Notes: generated by a model from the letters alone, not told the origin. A stretch of 64,000 nucleotides of DNA from Staphylococcus edaphicus (GCF_002614725.1 NZ_MRZN01000013.1:1-64000), one strand, 5' to 3'. Positions 8,540-19,531 are shown, numbered from the stretch's first letter. Numbers and translations: made by a program.

Positions 8540-8731
8540 GAAAGATAACGTAGCAAATATGTTATGTAGCAAAAAGAAAGCTAATGGTTGATGAAAATTA
8601 GCACTGCATATATTGTGAATTGGGCTTTTAAATGAAAATTAAATAGCAATTAAAGTGAACAATGAATTTGTTAACTAAGGTGGCACCACGGTAACGCGTC
8701 CTTACAGTATGCGTTAGTGTGGTGTTTTTTG
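8540..8731 (+). promoter_or_regulatory. T-box leader 1 (tRNA-Trp)
   Basis: The stem I apical part GAAAGCTAATGGTTGATG and its 3' partner are followed by GAATTGGGC, where UGG (8621-8623) is the expected Trp specifier codon. The T-box AGGTGGCACCACGG (8678-8691) pairs with uncharged tRNA acceptor ends. A terminator follows: CACCAC-GTAACGC pairs with GCGTTA-GTGTGGTG, then TTTTTT (8725-8730). The 5' boundary is approximate. Uncharged tRNA-Trp would favour antitermination. Confidence 0.88.
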
Positions 8732-8740
8732 TATTGAAAT

Positions 8741-8967
8741 GGACTTATGTTGGAAGACAAAATGAAGTAAGTGATGATTAGGTAGTGGCAGAAAGTTAGT
8801 GGTTGATGTGAACTAACACCTACATAGACTGAAATTGGGTTTTGTTGGATTAAAAAAGAATAAAATAAAGAGAGAGTAGATGAATTTCAATAATTCAAAT
8901 ATCTACTAATTTTAGGTGGTACCGCGCGTCAGCGTCCTTAACAATGTTTAAGGATGCTGATTTTTTT
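8741..8967 (+). promoter_or_regulatory. T-box leader 2 (tRNA-Trp)
   Basis: A second complete T-box follows the first. Stem I holds GAAAGTTAGTGGTTGATG and its partner, then GAAATTGGGT with UGG at 8836-8838. The T-box AGGTGGTACCGCGC (8914-8927) overlaps the antiterminator, and the terminator arms 8929-8942 and 8947-8960 are followed by seven T residues. trpE begins 18 bp later. In series with leader 1 this makes a double gate sensing the same tRNA. Confidence 0.9.
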
Positions 8968-8984
8968 ATAAGGAGGAAAGTAAA

Positions 8985-10391
8985 GTGAAAATACAATATC
9001 AAAAACTAAATGCTGAAGTTACCCCAGAAGCCTTAGCTAGATTAAAAGATAATAAAATCATTTTGGAAAGTTCAGATCAATCCAAATTAAAAGGGCGTTA
9101 TTCTATTGTTATTTTTGACACATACGGTGCTATTACTTTAGATAATGATACTATGACTGTATCAACACCAGGTGGAAATAATATAGAACATGATCAGCCC
9201 TATGAGAAAATGAAAGCACTTATTGATCAATACAAGACGGTAATAGAAGACGAAAGATTGGCGCAATTACCGTTTATCTCAGGGTTCGTTGGGTCATGTA
9301 GTTTTGATTTAGTGAGACATGAATTTCCAGTTTTAAAACAAATTGAATTAGCAGATCATTCACAACATGATACAAAATTTCATATGGTAGAAGATGTTTA
9401 TGTGTTTGACCATTATAAAGAGCATTTATATGTTATAGCCACTAACATATTTTCTAATGATAATGATGCACAATTACAGGAACGTGTGCAACGTCGTGTG
9501 GCAGAATTGCAACAAATAAAAATCTATCCAACAAAAATTGAACATACTGCAACAGAGAAGCATATAAAATCTAATATGTCGCCAACACAATTTATTGAAA
9601 CGGTTAAACATATGAAAACACTTATTCAACAAGGTGATATGTTCCAAGTAGTACCATCTATTATTTATAGTTATGAACATTATTTTGGTCAACAACTGCA
9701 ACAATTATCTTATCAACTATACCAAAATTTAAAACGACAAAACCCAAGTCCATATATGTACTACATGAATATGGATCGCCCAATTATTGTAGGTAGTTCA
9801 CCAGAAAGCTTTGTAAAAGTAAAAGGACAAACAGTAATGACTAACCCAATTGCTGGAACTATAAAAAGGGGTGCGACCGAAGAAGAAGATAACGCGAATG
9901 AAACGCTGCTCATTAATGATGAAAAAGAGTTGAGTGAGCATAGTATGCTTGTTGATCTAGGAAGAAATGATATTCACAGAATAAGTCAAACAGGAACCTC
10001 AAAAATTCAAAAACTGATGACGATTGAACGATATGAACATGTGATGCACATTGTGAGTGAAGTGACTGGTCAATTAGAAAGTGATTATTCTCCAATGACT
10101 GTGATTGCAAGTTTGTTACCTACTGGTACGGTATCTGGAGCACCAAAGCTTAGAGCAATTCAACGAATTTACGAATCAAACCCACATAAACGTGGTGTTT
10201 ACAGTGGTGGTATTGGTTATATTAATTGCAATCATGATTTAGATTTTGCTTTGGCAATCAGGACGATGATGATTGATGACACATATGTGAATGTTCAAGC
10301 TGGTTGTGGCGTAGTATATGACTCTGTACCTGAAAAAGAACTGGAAGAAACAAAACTGAAAGCAAAAAGTTTATTGGAGGTGTCACCATGA
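8985..10391 (+). CDS. trpE: Anthranilate synthase component I
   Basis: A 468-aa chorismate-utilising enzyme making anthranilate with TrpG. Family motifs include GDMFQVVPS, GSSPESFVKVKG, PIAGTIKRG, the metal-binding segment DEKELSEHSMLVDLGRND, and PTGTVSGAPKLRA near the C-terminus. The start is GTG behind AAGGAGGAAAG, directly after the second T-box terminator. Its stop overlaps the trpG start (ATGA), implying translational coupling. First gene of trpEGDCFBA. Confidence 0.97.
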   Translation: MKIQYQKLNAEVTPEALARLKDNKIILESSDQSKLKGRYSIVIFDTYGAITLDNDTMTVSTPGGNNIEHDQPYEKMKALIDQYKTVIEDERLAQLPFISGFVGSCSFDLVRHEFPVLKQIELADHSQHDTKFHMVEDVYVFDHYKEHLYVIATNIFSNDNDAQLQERVQRRVAELQQIKIYPTKIEHTATEKHIKSNMSPTQFIETVKHMKTLIQQGDMFQVVPSIIYSYEHYFGQQLQQLSYQLYQNLKRQNPSPYMYYMNMDRPIIVGSSPESFVKVKGQTVMTNPIAGTIKRGATEEEDNANETLLINDEKELSEHSMLVDLGRNDIHRISQTGTSKIQKLMTIERYEHVMHIVSEVTGQLESDYSPMTVIASLLPTGTVSGAPKLRAIQRIYESNPHKRGVYSGGIGYINCNHDLDFALAIRTMMIDDTYVNVQAGCGVVYDSVPEKELEETKLKAKSLLEVSP

Positions 10392-10975
10392 TATTGATAG
10401 TCGATAACTATGATTCGTTCACCTATAATTTAGTGAATATGATAGCACCACAAGACGAAGTGATCGTTAAGTATCCTGATGATCCGAGTATTTATCATTT
10501 AGATGTTGATGGTGTAGTAATATCTCCTGGTCCTGGTCATCCATTAGATACAGAGAACCTAATGCATATTATTAAACATTATGAAGAAAAGCCTATATTA
10601 GGTGTGTGTTTAGGAGCACAAGCATTAACTTGTTATTATCATGGGGATGTGATTCAAAGTGAAAACATTATGCATGGTAAAAAAGATCAAATGCAAATCA
10701 TAAAAGAAACAAAACTATACACTAATATTCCAGAATATTCTGAAATAATGAGATACCATTCACTTATCAGCAATCCGCAAACGATGCCGACATCTTTAAT
10801 GATTACAGCTGAAACTGAAGATTGTATACAATCATTCGAACATAAACAGCTATTACATTATGGCATTCAATACCATCCAGAATCATTTGCAACGGAATTT
10901 GGCAAAGAAATTATTAACAACTTTTTAGGCATTGTAGAGGAGGTTAAAAATCATGGAATTACAAACATTACTTAA
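10388..10975 (+). CDS. trpG: Anthranilate synthase component II (glutamine amidotransferase)
   Basis: A 195-aa class I amidotransferase supplying ammonia to TrpE. Opening motif [12 protein letters not shown], nucleophile Cys in GVCLGAQAL (about residue 79), and His-Glu in YHPES complete the triad. It starts inside the trpE stop codon and its last 23 bases overlap trpD, so the end is a few residues longer than I expect for TrpG. Length otherwise typical. Confidence 0.96.
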   Translation: MILIVDNYDSFTYNLVNMIAPQDEVIVKYPDDPSIYHLDVDGVVISPGPGHPLDTENLMHIIKHYEEKPILGVCLGAQALTCYYHGDVIQSENIMHGKKDQMQIIKETKLYTNIPEYSEIMRYHSLISNPQTMPTSLMITAETEDCIQSFEHKQLLHYGIQYHPESFATEFGKEIINNFLGIVEEVKNHGITNIT

Positions 10976-11969
10976 TCAATATAAACCATTAAATCAGCAA
11001 CAAATGAACGCATTTATCGCATTACTTATTTCCGAAGATGTGCAAGAGAATGTGAAAATAGATTATTTAGCGTCATTTTCAGAGAAGGAAATTACACAAC
11101 AAGAATTAACCTACATTACGAACAGTTTAATTCATTCTATGTATGATCAACAACCATATTATCCAAAGAGTATGTGTGTCTGTGGTACTGGTGGCGATAA
11201 ATCAAACAGTTTCAATATATCTACAACTGTCTCATTTGTAGTTGCTAGTGCAGGCGTGCCAGTAATAAAGCATGGCAATAAGAGTGTAACTTCTTCATCA
11301 GGAAGTACGGATTTACTAAATGCAATGCAAATTCAAACGACCGCTGTAACACAGACGCCCAATCAATTGAATGAAAAAGGGTTAGTGTTTTTAAATGCGA
11401 CAGAAACGTATCCAATTATGAAGAAAATACAACCTATACGAAAGCATATGAGCAATCCAACTATTTTTAATATAACTGGACCAATGATAAATCCTTTTAA
11501 ATTGGATTATCAAGTTATGGGAGTATATGAAAAGTCAAAACTAGATAAAATTGCACAAACATTAGCAGATCTAGGGCGTAAAAAAGCAATTGTAGTGTAT
11601 GGGGCTAATGGTATGGATGAAGCTACCTTGTCTGGAGATAATTTGTTATATGAGATAAATGCAAATGAAGGTATTGAAACATACACTTTAAATGCACAAG
11701 ATGTTGGTTTAGATTATGCGTCAAACGAAGAGCTTAAAGGTGGCACCCCAGCTGAAAATTTAGAAATTACTAAAAACATTTTAAATGGTAATGATCGAAG
11801 TGCAAGGCGAGATGTAGTTGTATTGAATGCTGGTATTGCATTGTATGCATCAGAGCAAGTGGGAACAATTCAAGAAGGTGTGTATAAGGCACAGAAATTG
11901 ATTGATGAGGGCGAAGCATTAGCACAATACAACAAAATGGGAGGTAAAACATATGACTATATTGGATGA
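10953..11969 (+). CDS. trpD: Anthranilate phosphoribosyltransferase
   Basis: A 338-aa enzyme transferring phosphoribose to anthranilate. The PRPP site [15 protein letters not shown] and the [13 protein letters not shown] segment are diagnostic of TrpD; the acidic metal pair is in [18 protein letters not shown] within the end of trpG provides the ribosome site. Overlaps trpG by 23 bp and trpC by 17 bp, so the operon is tightly packed. Confidence 0.96.
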   Translation: MELQTLLNQYKPLNQQQMNAFIALLISEDVQENVKIDYLASFSEKEITQQELTYITNSLIHSMYDQQPYYPKSMCVCGTGGDKSNSFNISTTVSFVVASAGVPVIKHGNKSVTSSSGSTDLLNAMQIQTTAVTQTPNQLNEKGLVFLNATETYPIMKKIQPIRKHMSNPTIFNITGPMINPFKLDYQVMGVYEKSKLDKIAQTLADLGRKKAIVVYGANGMDEATLSGDNLLYEINANEGIETYTLNAQDVGLDYASNEELKGGTPAENLEITKNILNGNDRSARRDVVVLNAGIALYASEQVGTIQEGVYKAQKLIDEGEALAQYNKMGGKTYDYIG

Positions 11970-12735
11970 AATTGTATTATATAAAAAAGATTTAATAGAA
12001 CAAGGCTATTATGAAGATAAATTAAAAACACTAAAAGATATAGATATTTCACATAAAACGTCATTTGAAACTCAAATAGAGGATTCAGATTGTTTAGCAG
12101 TAATTGCAGAAATAAAATCAAAAAGCCCGACATTAAATGAATTGCCTGGTAGAGATTTAGTGCAGCAAGTTAAGGATTATGAAGCATATGGTGCTAATGC
12201 AGTTTCGATATTAACTGATGAGCAATATTTTGGTGGCAGTTATGAACGTTTACAATCTTTAACCGTACAAACTGAATTGCCTGTATTATGTAAGGACTTC
12301 GTAGTAGATAAAGTACAAATTGATGTTGCAAAAAAAGCAGGCGCTTCAATTATTCTATTAATTGTCAATGTGTTATCCGATGAACAACTAAAAGAATTAT
12401 ATCAATATGCTACATCACTAAATTTAGAGGTACTTGTAGAGGTACATGATAAAGAAGAATTAGCGCGTGCCTATGACCTAAATCCACAAATAATTGGTGT
12501 GAATAACAGAGATCTTAAAAAGTTCGTTACAGATGTCTTGCATACCAATGAGATTTTAGAAAATAAAAAAGATGGTTTCTACTACATTTCTGAAAGTGGG
12601 ATTCGCGATAAGGAAGATGTAGCAAATATAGTAGCTTCTGGTATAGATGGTTTATTAATTGGTGAATCTTTGATGAAATGCGATGATTTAAGCCAATTCT
12701 TACCGGGATTAAAAATGACTAAGGTGACAAGATGA
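11953..12735 (+). CDS. trpC: Indole-3-glycerol-phosphate synthase
   Basis: A 260-aa TIM barrel closing the indole ring. Catalytic segments [10 protein letters not shown] (Lys), [22 protein letters not shown] and [11 protein letters not shown] are in order, ending with GLLIGESLM at the phosphate site. The gene is separate from trpF, unlike the enterobacterial fusion. It overlaps trpD by 17 bp and trpF by 4 bp. Confidence 0.96.
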   Translation: MTILDEIVLYKKDLIEQGYYEDKLKTLKDIDISHKTSFETQIEDSDCLAVIAEIKSKSPTLNELPGRDLVQQVKDYEAYGANAVSILTDEQYFGGSYERLQSLTVQTELPVLCKDFVVDKVQIDVAKKAGASIILLIVNVLSDEQLKELYQYATSLNLEVLVEVHDKEELARAYDLNPQIIGVNNRDLKKFVTDVLHTNEILENKKDGFYYISESGIRDKEDVANIVASGIDGLLIGESLMKCDDLSQFLPGLKMTKVTR

Positions 12736-13361
12736 AATTAAAATTTTGTGGTTTTCGCAATCTAGAGGATGTACAAAAAGCAAAAGATTTAAATATTGAT
12801 GCGATGGGATTCATTCATTTTCCAAAAAGCAAACGCTTTGTCGATATTCCAACCATCAAGCAATTTACAGATGTTATTCCTGATGATAAGGAAAAGGTCG
12901 TAATCCTGGTGAACCCTGAATATCATGTGCTAGATAGTATAATAGAACAAACTGGAATCACAACTATTCAGTTACACGGTGATGAAGCGTTAACAACAAT
13001 CTCATATATCAGGCAAAAGCATGATCATATAAAAATTATTAAAGCATTGCCTGCTAAAGATAGTGCATCATTACTGACTGCAATTGAATATTATTCACAT
13101 CAAGTAGATCAATTTATTATAGATACCCCATCGCAAAGTTATGGTGGTACTGGCAAAGTATATGATTGGACAATTTTAGAAGATATAAAAGATATTGATT
13201 TTTTGATTGCTGGCGGTATCAATGATGAGAATATCAAAAAAATAGAAAAACTATCCCTACAACACAGAGGTTATGATATATCGAGTGGTATAGAAACAAA
13301 TAATGATAAAGATATATGTAAAATGCAATCAATAATAGCACGAGTAAAAGGAGACAATTAA
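12732..13361 (+). CDS. trpF: Phosphoribosylanthranilate isomerase
   Basis: A 209-aa TIM barrel for the Amadori rearrangement before TrpC. Catalytic Cys is in [12 protein letters not shown]; the usual KICG is KFCG here. Catalytic Asp is in [19 protein letters not shown], and [12 protein letters not shown] plus YDISSGIE form the phosphate-binding end. Starts by ATGA overlap with trpC and stops 2 bp before trpB. Confidence 0.95.
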   Translation: MKLKFCGFRNLEDVQKAKDLNIDAMGFIHFPKSKRFVDIPTIKQFTDVIPDDKEKVVILVNPEYHVLDSIIEQTGITTIQLHGDEALTTISYIRQKHDHIKIIKALPAKDSASLLTAIEYYSHQVDQFIIDTPSQSYGGTGKVYDWTILEDIKDIDFLIAGGINDENIKKIEKLSLQHRGYDISSGIETNNDKDICKMQSIIARVKGDN

Positions 13362-13363
13362 TT

Positions 13364-14578
13364 ATGGTGAAAAATATACAAACTGAAGTAGACGCATTTG
13401 GTTTCTTTGGTAATTATGGTGGTCAATATGTACCAGAAACTTTAATGCCTGCAGTACAAGAACTGAAACAAGCTTATCAGGCAGCAAAAGAAGATCCTGA
13501 ATTTCAAGAAGAACTCGATGGGTATTTAAAAGATTATGTAGGTCGTGAAACGCCATTGACTTATGCTCAGTCATATTCGGAATCATTAGGTGGGGCTAAA
13601 ATATATTTAAAACGTGAAGATTTAAACCACACGGGTGCACATAAAATAAATAATGCGCTTGGCCAGGCATTGTTAGCTAAACGCATGGGCAAAAACAAGT
13701 TAGTTGCTGAAACTGGTGCAGGTCAACATGGTGTAGCTAGCGCAACGGTAGCTGCCTTATTTGATATGGAGCTTATTGTGTTTATGGGGGAAGAAGATAT
13801 GAAGCGCCAAGCCTTAAATGTTTTTAGAATGGAATTGTTAGGAGCAAAGGTAGAGTCGGTAACTGAAGGTCAAGGAACTTTATCAGATGCTGTCAATAAA
13901 GCACTTCAATATTGGGTGAGTCATGTGGATGACACACATTATCTATTAGGTTCTGCATTAGGACCAGATCCATTCCCTACAATTGTAAGAGATTTCCAAA
14001 AAATTATAGGACAAGAAATTAAAACGCAAGTTCATGAAAAAGAAAGACAACTACCAGACGCTATCGTTGCATGTGTTGGTGGTGGATCTAATGCTATAGG
14101 GACGTTTTATCCGTTTATAAATGATGATGTTAAACTATATGGCGTAGAAGCTGCTGGTGATGGTATTGATACGGATAAACATGCCTTGGCGATAAATAAA
14201 GGAGAAGAAGGTGTCTTACATGGCACAAAAATGTATTTAATTCAAGATGACAATGGCCAAATACAGTTAGCTCATTCGATATCTGCTGGATTAGATTATC
14301 CAGGTGTCGGACCGGAACACTCATATTACCATGATATTGGAAGAGTTAAATATGCTACTGCCAGTGATAAACAAGCTATGGATGCTTTAGTTCGTTTTAC
14401 TAAAGCTGAAGGTATTATACCAGCAATCGAAAGCGCACATGCTTTAAGTTACGTTGAAGAATTAGCACCTACAATGCGTAACGATGAGATACTTGTGGTT
14501 ACAGTATCCGGACGTGGAGATAAGGATATGGAAACCATTAGAAATTATATGAAACAGGAAGGTGAATCACATGTCTAA
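13364..14578 (+). CDS. trpB: Tryptophan synthase beta chain
   Basis: A 404-aa PLP enzyme joining indole and serine. The PLP lysine is in [13 protein letters not shown] (about residue 90), the catalytic Glu in AETGAGQHG, and the phosphate cup in [10 protein letters not shown]. Length is standard for TrpB1. AAAGGAG precedes the ATG. Its 3' end overlaps the likely trpA start by 8 bp, fitting the alpha-beta complex being made stoichiometrically. Confidence 0.97.
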   Translation: MVKNIQTEVDAFGFFGNYGGQYVPETLMPAVQELKQAYQAAKEDPEFQEELDGYLKDYVGRETPLTYAQSYSESLGGAKIYLKREDLNHTGAHKINNALGQALLAKRMGKNKLVAETGAGQHGVASATVAALFDMELIVFMGEEDMKRQALNVFRMELLGAKVESVTEGQGTLSDAVNKALQYWVSHVDDTHYLLGSALGPDPFPTIVRDFQKIIGQEIKTQVHEKERQLPDAIVACVGGGSNAIGTFYPFINDDVKLYGVEAAGDGIDTDKHALAINKGEEGVLHGTKMYLIQDDNGQIQLAHSISAGLDYPGVGPEHSYYHDIGRVKYATASDKQAMDALVRFTKAEGIIPAIESAHALSYVEELAPTMRNDEILVVTVSGRGDKDMETIRNYMKQEGESHV

Positions 14579-15296
14579 ATTATTTGTACCTTATGTAATG
14601 GGAGACAAAGATTTTATCGCAAATGTAAAAACATTGAATGATGCAGGTGCAGATATTATAGAAGTAGGTGTACCATTTTCAGATCCTGTTGCTGATGGAC
14701 CGGTAATTATGAATGCTGGCAATAAGGCAATTCAAGAAGGTGTGAATATACAATATATTTTCGATCAACTTACTGAACACCGTAATGAAATTCAGAGCGA
14801 ATATGTGTTAATGACGTATTATAATATCATAAATCACTATGGCGAGACTGCATTTTTAAATGCTTGTGAAGCAGCGGGTGTGTACGGTTTGATTATTCCT
14901 GATTTACCTCATGAATTAGTGCAACAACTCAAAGCACGCCATCCAGAACGCAAAACAAATATTATTTCATTAATTGCTATGACTACTACAGAAACTAGAA
15001 GTAATCAAATTGCTGAAGATGCGGAAGGCTTTATTTACACAGTAACGATGAATGCAACAACTGGGGAAAATGGAAAATTTCACCCCGAATTAAAAAATAA
15101 GATTAAAAATATAAAATCGCATAGTGTAGTTCCTGTGGTAGCAGGATTTGGTATAAGAACAGCAGAACATGTTAAAGATATAATCGAAGCTTCAGATGGC
15201 GTTGTTATTGGTAGTGAAATAGTAAAACGTTTTGATAACAATGATAAACAAAGTACTATTGAATATTTAAAAACTATACGAGATGCATTAAATTAA
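14571..15296 (+). CDS. trpA: Tryptophan synthase alpha chain
   Basis: A 241-aa TIM barrel releasing indole from indole-3-glycerol phosphate. Catalytic Glu and Asp are in [17 protein letters not shown] chose ATG 14571, which gives [15 protein letters not shown] behind AGGAAGGTG; a GTG three codons upstream is also in frame but lies inside the ribosome site. Last gene of the trp operon. The protein is slightly short at the N-terminus, which I recall as normal for staphylococcal TrpA. Confidence 0.95.
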   Translation: MSKLFVPYVMGDKDFIANVKTLNDAGADIIEVGVPFSDPVADGPVIMNAGNKAIQEGVNIQYIFDQLTEHRNEIQSEYVLMTYYNIINHYGETAFLNACEAAGVYGLIIPDLPHELVQQLKARHPERKTNIISLIAMTTTETRSNQIAEDAEGFIYTVTMNATTGENGKFHPELKNKIKNIKSHSVVPVVAGFGIRTAEHVKDIIEASDGVVIGSEIVKRFDNNDKQSTIEYLKTIRDALN

Positions 15297-15332
15297 GTAA
15301 CGTTTAGATTTGATTTCTATGTATACGCATTG

Positions 15333-15399
15333 AAAATAAGGGTAATTATCTATTAGAGGATAATAGCAAAATAACTTATATGGTTAGTATCCTTATTTT
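15333..15399 (+). promoter_or_regulatory. Inverted-repeat structure between trpA and the DJ-1 gene
   Basis: AAAATAAGG (15333-15342 region) pairs with CCTTATTTT (15391-15399), enclosing a smaller ATTATC/GGATAAT hairpin. It ends eight bases before the GAGGTG ribosome site of the next gene. It could be the trp operon terminator or a leader structure; it lacks a separate clean T-run. Confidence 0.35.
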
Positions 15400-15417
15400 A
15401 AAAAGAGGTGACTAAAT

Positions 15418-16074
15418 TTGAGTAAAAAAGTTTTATTTATAATAACAAGTAGAAGTCAATATGATGATGGTACACCAACTGGTTTATGGCTAGAAGAGGC
15501 GAGTGAACCTTATAATATATTAACACAAGCAGGAATTGATGTGGATTTGGTTTCAATTGAAGGCGGACAAGTGCCATTAGATCCAAATTCTACTCAAAAT
15601 GATGAATTAGATCAATATGCTAAATTTGTTGAAAAATTAAAACAAGTTCCTAGCATTGAAAATGTGGATGTAGCACAATACGATGCTGTTTATTTACCAG
15701 GTGGTCACGGTACAGTATTTGACTTTGCGCACAATCAGCAATTAGCAGAAATATTAGCAGACTTCAAGGATGAAAATAAAATTATTTCTTCTGTATGTCA
15801 TGGACCAAGTGCTTTTGTAGGTGCCAAAGATAAACAAGGTAACTTCTTAGTGAACGGTGTAACATTAACTTCATTTACAGATAATGAAGAACGTACGATG
15901 GGTCTAGATAATAAAGTTCCATTTTTAACACAGACTGAATTGGAGAACCAAGGTGCTAAGTTTGTAGCTAATGATGATTTTACAGAACATGTTGAATCTG
16001 ATGCACAATTCATTACTGGTCAAAACCCACAATCAAGTGTAGCTATAGGTAAAGCAATCAGAGATGCTTTATAA
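15418..16074 (+). CDS. DJ-1/PfpI family protein (Hsp31-like glyoxalase/chaperone)
   Basis: A 218-aa protein from a TTG start behind AAGAGGTG. Nucleophile Cys sits in ISSVCHGPSAF (about residue 124), the conserved Glu in WLEEASEPY, and the LPGGHGTVFD loop is typical. The GTPTGLWLEE opening and central PLDPNS match the class I amidotransferase-like Hsp31/glyoxalase III branch, which detoxifies methylglyoxal without cofactor or protects proteins. Substrate not proven by sequence. It stands alone after trpA. Confidence 0.87.
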   Translation: MSKKVLFIITSRSQYDDGTPTGLWLEEASEPYNILTQAGIDVDLVSIEGGQVPLDPNSTQNDELDQYAKFVEKLKQVPSIENVDVAQYDAVYLPGGHGTVFDFAHNQQLAEILADFKDENKIISSVCHGPSAFVGAKDKQGNFLVNGVTLTSFTDNEERTMGLDNKVPFLTQTELENQGAKFVANDDFTEHVESDAQFITGQNPQSSVAIGKAIRDAL

Positions 16075-16144
16075 TTTAAACAAAGTACTTTTAAGTAAAA
16101 AACTGAAGTACTGGATAAGAATACAATGTTTGAACTAAGACAAG

Positions 16145-16180
16145 CCTTAAGTGATATGTCACTTAGGGTTTGTTTTTGTT
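16145..16180 (+). terminator. Terminator after the DJ-1 gene
   Basis: Ten-base arms CCTTAAGTGA and TCACTTAGGG around a 4-nt loop, followed by TTTGTTTTTGTTTTG. Confidence 0.85.
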
Positions 16181-16682
16181 TTGAGACAAAAGGTTTAGTT
16201 GTGTCACTGCAAAAATAAAATGGTGTTGTTCAATCCATAAAAAATATCACTTATTAATGTAACTGATGCGAAGAATGATGAAAATAAGTATATGTTCTTT
16301 GTTTAACGTATTTTAAAATTAAAAGGTCTAGAATTGTAAGGTGAGATTATTTGTATAATATAGCTACAATACGCCTAACAAAATAGACTGCGCGGTAAAT
16401 ATCAATGGCATATTAATAGTGAATATTGCATTGAAACTAACTATATAGTTTATAATTAGATGATAATTTAGATTTAAGGTGTCAAATATGAATAAATGCT
16501 TAAGCTTTGTTAAAATAAAAGTAGTGATATAATTAAATAATACATAAAGCGCAATGTAATCATTACATTAGAAAGATGATGCGCAGGCTATTGATTTAGT
16601 TTTATAAATGAATGTTGTATAATAATCAAGATTGAGATTTAAACTCGAAAATAGGACTATAGATAACTAGGAGTATATAAAA
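16181..16682. other. femA upstream region with a 17-bp palindrome
   Basis: About 500 bp with no gene. It holds a perfect palindrome, AATGTAATCATTACATT (16553-16569), 113 bp before the femA start, and a TATAAT at about 16618-16623. The palindrome could be an operator; no regulator family is evident from its sequence. Confidence 0.5.
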
Positions 16683-17945
16683 ATGAAATTTACGAATTTA
16701 ACTGCAAAAGAATTTGGTGCATTTACCGATAAAATGCCAAATAGTCATTTCACACAAATGATAGGGAATTATGAATTGAAAATTGCAGAAAGTACAGAAA
16801 CCCACTTGGTTGGTATTAAAAACAACCAAAATGAAGTCATTGCAGCGTGTTTATTAACAGCGGTACCAGTGATGAAATTCTTTAAGTATTTTTATACAAA
16901 TAGAGGACCAGTTATAGATTTTGACAATAAAGAACTTGTTCATTATTTCTTTAATGAATTGACGAAATATGTTAAACAACATAATGCGTTATATTTACGT
17001 GTAGATCCTTATCTGGCATATCAATATCGTAACCATGATGGTGAAATATTAGAAAATGCTGGTAACGATTGGATCTTTGATAAAATGAAACAGCTCGGTT
17101 ATAAACACCAAGGATTTTTAACTGGATTTGATCCTATTCTTCAAATAAGATTTCATTCCGTTTTAGATTTAGCAGGGAAAACGGCTAAAGATGTACTCAA
17201 TGGTATGGATAGTTTGCGTAAAAGAAATACTAAAAAAGTACAAAAAAATGGTGTGAAAGTAAGATTTTTAGGTGAAGATGAATTGCCTATATTCCGCTCA
17301 TTTATGGAAGACACTTCTGAAACGAAAGATTTTGACGATAGAGATGATGATTTTTATTATAATAGATTAAGATATTATAAAGATCGTGTTCTAGTACCTT
17401 TAGCTTATATGGACTTTAACGAATATATTGAAGAATTAAAATCGGAACGTGAAGTGTTGAGTAAAGATATCAATAAAGCAGTTAAAGATATTGAGAAACG
17501 ACCAGAAAATAAAAAAGCATATAATAAAAAAGATAATTTAGAACAACAGCTTATAGCAAATCAACAGAAAATAGACGAAGCAGTGGCGTTACAAGAAAAA
17601 CATGGCAATGAATTACCAATTTCAGCAGCATATTTTATTATTAACCCTTATGAAGTAGTCTATTATGCAGGTGGCACGTCTAACGAATTTAGACATTTTG
17701 CAGGAAGTTATGCTATTCAGTGGAAGATGATAAATTATGCGATAGACCACAGTATAAATCGATATAATTTCTATGGCATCAGTGGTGATTTTACTGAAAA
17801 AGCAGAAGATGCAGGCGTGGTTAAATTTAAAAAAGGCTTTAACGCAGACGTAGTAGAATATGTTGGTGATTTTATTAAACCAATTAATAAACCAATGTAC
17901 AAAATTTATACGACATTGAAAAAAATAAAAGATAGAAAGAATTAA
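16683..17945 (+). CDS. femA: FemA, glycyltransferase for the pentaglycine bridge (Gly2-3)
   Basis: A 420-aa FemABX protein with two GNAT-like subdomains. It adds glycines 2 and 3 of the interpeptide bridge on lipid II-Gly1, using Gly-tRNA at the inner membrane face. Clear family segments: MKFTNLTAKEFGAFTDKMP start, SLRKRNTKKVQKNGVKVRFL, the helical arm of about residues 245-305 (coiled-coil, inserted in domain 2), and YYAGGTSNEFRHFAGSYAIQW and RYNFYGISGDFTE near the end. Same length as S. aureus FemA as I recall it, but with many substitutions. Immediately followed by femB (27-bp gap). Confidence 0.97.
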   Translation: MKFTNLTAKEFGAFTDKMPNSHFTQMIGNYELKIAESTETHLVGIKNNQNEVIAACLLTAVPVMKFFKYFYTNRGPVIDFDNKELVHYFFNELTKYVKQHNALYLRVDPYLAYQYRNHDGEILENAGNDWIFDKMKQLGYKHQGFLTGFDPILQIRFHSVLDLAGKTAKDVLNGMDSLRKRNTKKVQKNGVKVRFLGEDELPIFRSFMEDTSETKDFDDRDDDFYYNRLRYYKDRVLVPLAYMDFNEYIEELKSEREVLSKDINKAVKDIEKRPENKKAYNKKDNLEQQLIANQQKIDEAVALQEKHGNELPISAAYFIINPYEVVYYAGGTSNEFRHFAGSYAIQWKMINYAIDHSINRYNFYGISGDFTEKAEDAGVVKFKKGFNADVVEYVGDFIKPINKPMYKIYTTLKKIKDRKN

Positions 17946-17972
17946 ACATAAATAGAAGGGAACTAAGCTAGA

Positions 17973-19232
17973 ATGAAATTTACAGAGTTAACTGTTAAAG
18001 AATATGACAATTTTGTACAGAATCCAGCATTAGAAAGTCATTATTTTCAAGTGAAAGAAAATATTGCGACAAGAGAAGAAGATGGATTTCAAGTTGTACT
18101 ATTAGGTTTAAAAGACGATGATAATCAAGTAATTGCTGCTAGTCTTTTCTCTAAAATTCCTACAATGGGAAGCTATGTTTATTATTCAAATCGTGGTCCA
18201 GTTATGGATTACAATGATTTAGGGTTAGTAGATTTTTATTTACGTGAATTAGACACTTATTTGCAACAACATAATTGTTTATATGTGAAGATGGATCCCT
18301 ATTGGATTTATCAAGTCTATGACAAAGATATTAATCCATTGCCGAATCATGATAAGAATGATGCATTAGTTAATTTATTTAAATCGCATCATTATATACA
18401 CCATGGATTTACAACAGAGTACGATACGTCTAGTCAAGTTAGATGGATGGGTGTATTAAATCTTGATGGGGAAACGCCGACATCATTGAAAAAACAATTT
18501 GATAGTCAAAGGAAGCGTAACATCAATAAGGCGATTAATTTTGGTGTAAAAGTAAGACTATTAACAAGAGACGAATTTGATATATTCTTAGAATTGTATC
18601 GTGAAACTGAAGAACGTACAGGTTTTGTTTCTAAAACGGATGAATATTTCTATAATTTTATAGATAATTATGGGGATAAAGCATTGATTCCATTGGCTTA
18701 TATTGATTTAGATGAATATATCAATCATACCCAAGAAGGCATTAACGAAAAAGAAGCTCGACGTGACCAAATGATGCAAAATGAGAACAAATCTGATAAG
18801 CAATTGAAAAAAATTGCTGAACTAGATAAACAAATTGAGCATGATAAAAAAGAATTACTTCATGCCAGTGAATTAAGATTAACGGATGGTGCTATATTGA
18901 ATTTAGCAGCAGGTGTATATTTTGCAAATGCATATGAAGTGAATTATTTCTCAGGTGGATCATCAGAAAAATATAATCAATACATGGGGCCTTACATGAT
19001 GCATTGGTACATGATGAACTACTGTTTTGATCATGGCTATGGTCGTTATAATTTCTATGGACTTTCAGGAGACTTTACTGAAAATAGTGAAGATTATGGC
19101 GTATATCGCTTTAAACGTGGTTTCAATGTACAAATTGAGGAACTGATTGGAGATTTCTATAAACCAATCAAGAAAACTAAGTATTGGTTATTTAATACGT
19201 TGAATAATGTTAGAAAGAAAATTAAAAAATAG
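17973..19232 (+). CDS. femB: FemB, glycyltransferase for the pentaglycine bridge (Gly4-5)
   Basis: A 419-aa paralogue of FemA sharing the MKFTxLTxKE start, [20 protein letters not shown], a coiled-coil arm (about residues 245-295) and the closing [21 protein letters not shown] and [28 protein letters not shown] blocks. It adds glycines 4 and 5 after FemA. AGAAGGGAAC supplies the ribosome site. A strong terminator follows. Together with femA it is decisive evidence for Staphylococcus. Confidence 0.97.
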   Translation: MKFTELTVKEYDNFVQNPALESHYFQVKENIATREEDGFQVVLLGLKDDDNQVIAASLFSKIPTMGSYVYYSNRGPVMDYNDLGLVDFYLRELDTYLQQHNCLYVKMDPYWIYQVYDKDINPLPNHDKNDALVNLFKSHHYIHHGFTTEYDTSSQVRWMGVLNLDGETPTSLKKQFDSQRKRNINKAINFGVKVRLLTRDEFDIFLELYRETEERTGFVSKTDEYFYNFIDNYGDKALIPLAYIDLDEYINHTQEGINEKEARRDQMMQNENKSDKQLKKIAELDKQIEHDKKELLHASELRLTDGAILNLAAGVYFANAYEVNYFSGGSSEKYNQYMGPYMMHWYMMNYCFDHGYGRYNFYGLSGDFTENSEDYGVYRFKRGFNVQIEELIGDFYKPIKKTKYWLFNTLNNVRKKIKK

Positions 19233-19237
19233 TAAAA

Positions 19238-19285
19238 AAAGAAAGCATACTGGTTGTAAGCCCTGATCAGTGTGCTTTCTTTTGT
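19238..19285 (+). terminator. Terminator after femB
   Basis: Arms AGAAAGCATACT (19240-19251) and AGTGTGCTTTCT (19269-19280) followed by TTTG. Confidence 0.8.
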
Positions 19286-19498
19286 GTTGAATTTGGTTAT
19301 ATTAGGATGGCTATCCAATATAACAACAAACTAGAATGTGGAATATTCTGAGATGTTAATTCTAGTTGTTCTCCACATGTTTCATTATAGCATAGTTTAA
19401 TTTATTTTCAATATATTTAACGGATAATAATTCTTTAGTAAAAAATATATTTATTATATGTTGTAATGGAATATAACAAATAAAACAGCACAAAAGAA

Positions 19499-19531
19499 AC
19501 CACACTATAATTTATTGAATTATAGTGTGGT
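19499..19531. terminator. Bidirectional terminator after the HdeD-like gene
   Basis: Perfect 14-bp arms ACCACACTATAATT and AATTATAGTGTGGT with a 5-nt loop; T-rich on both sides. It serves the minus-strand gene at 19593-20114. The 19286-19498 stretch holds no gene. Confidence 0.85.
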
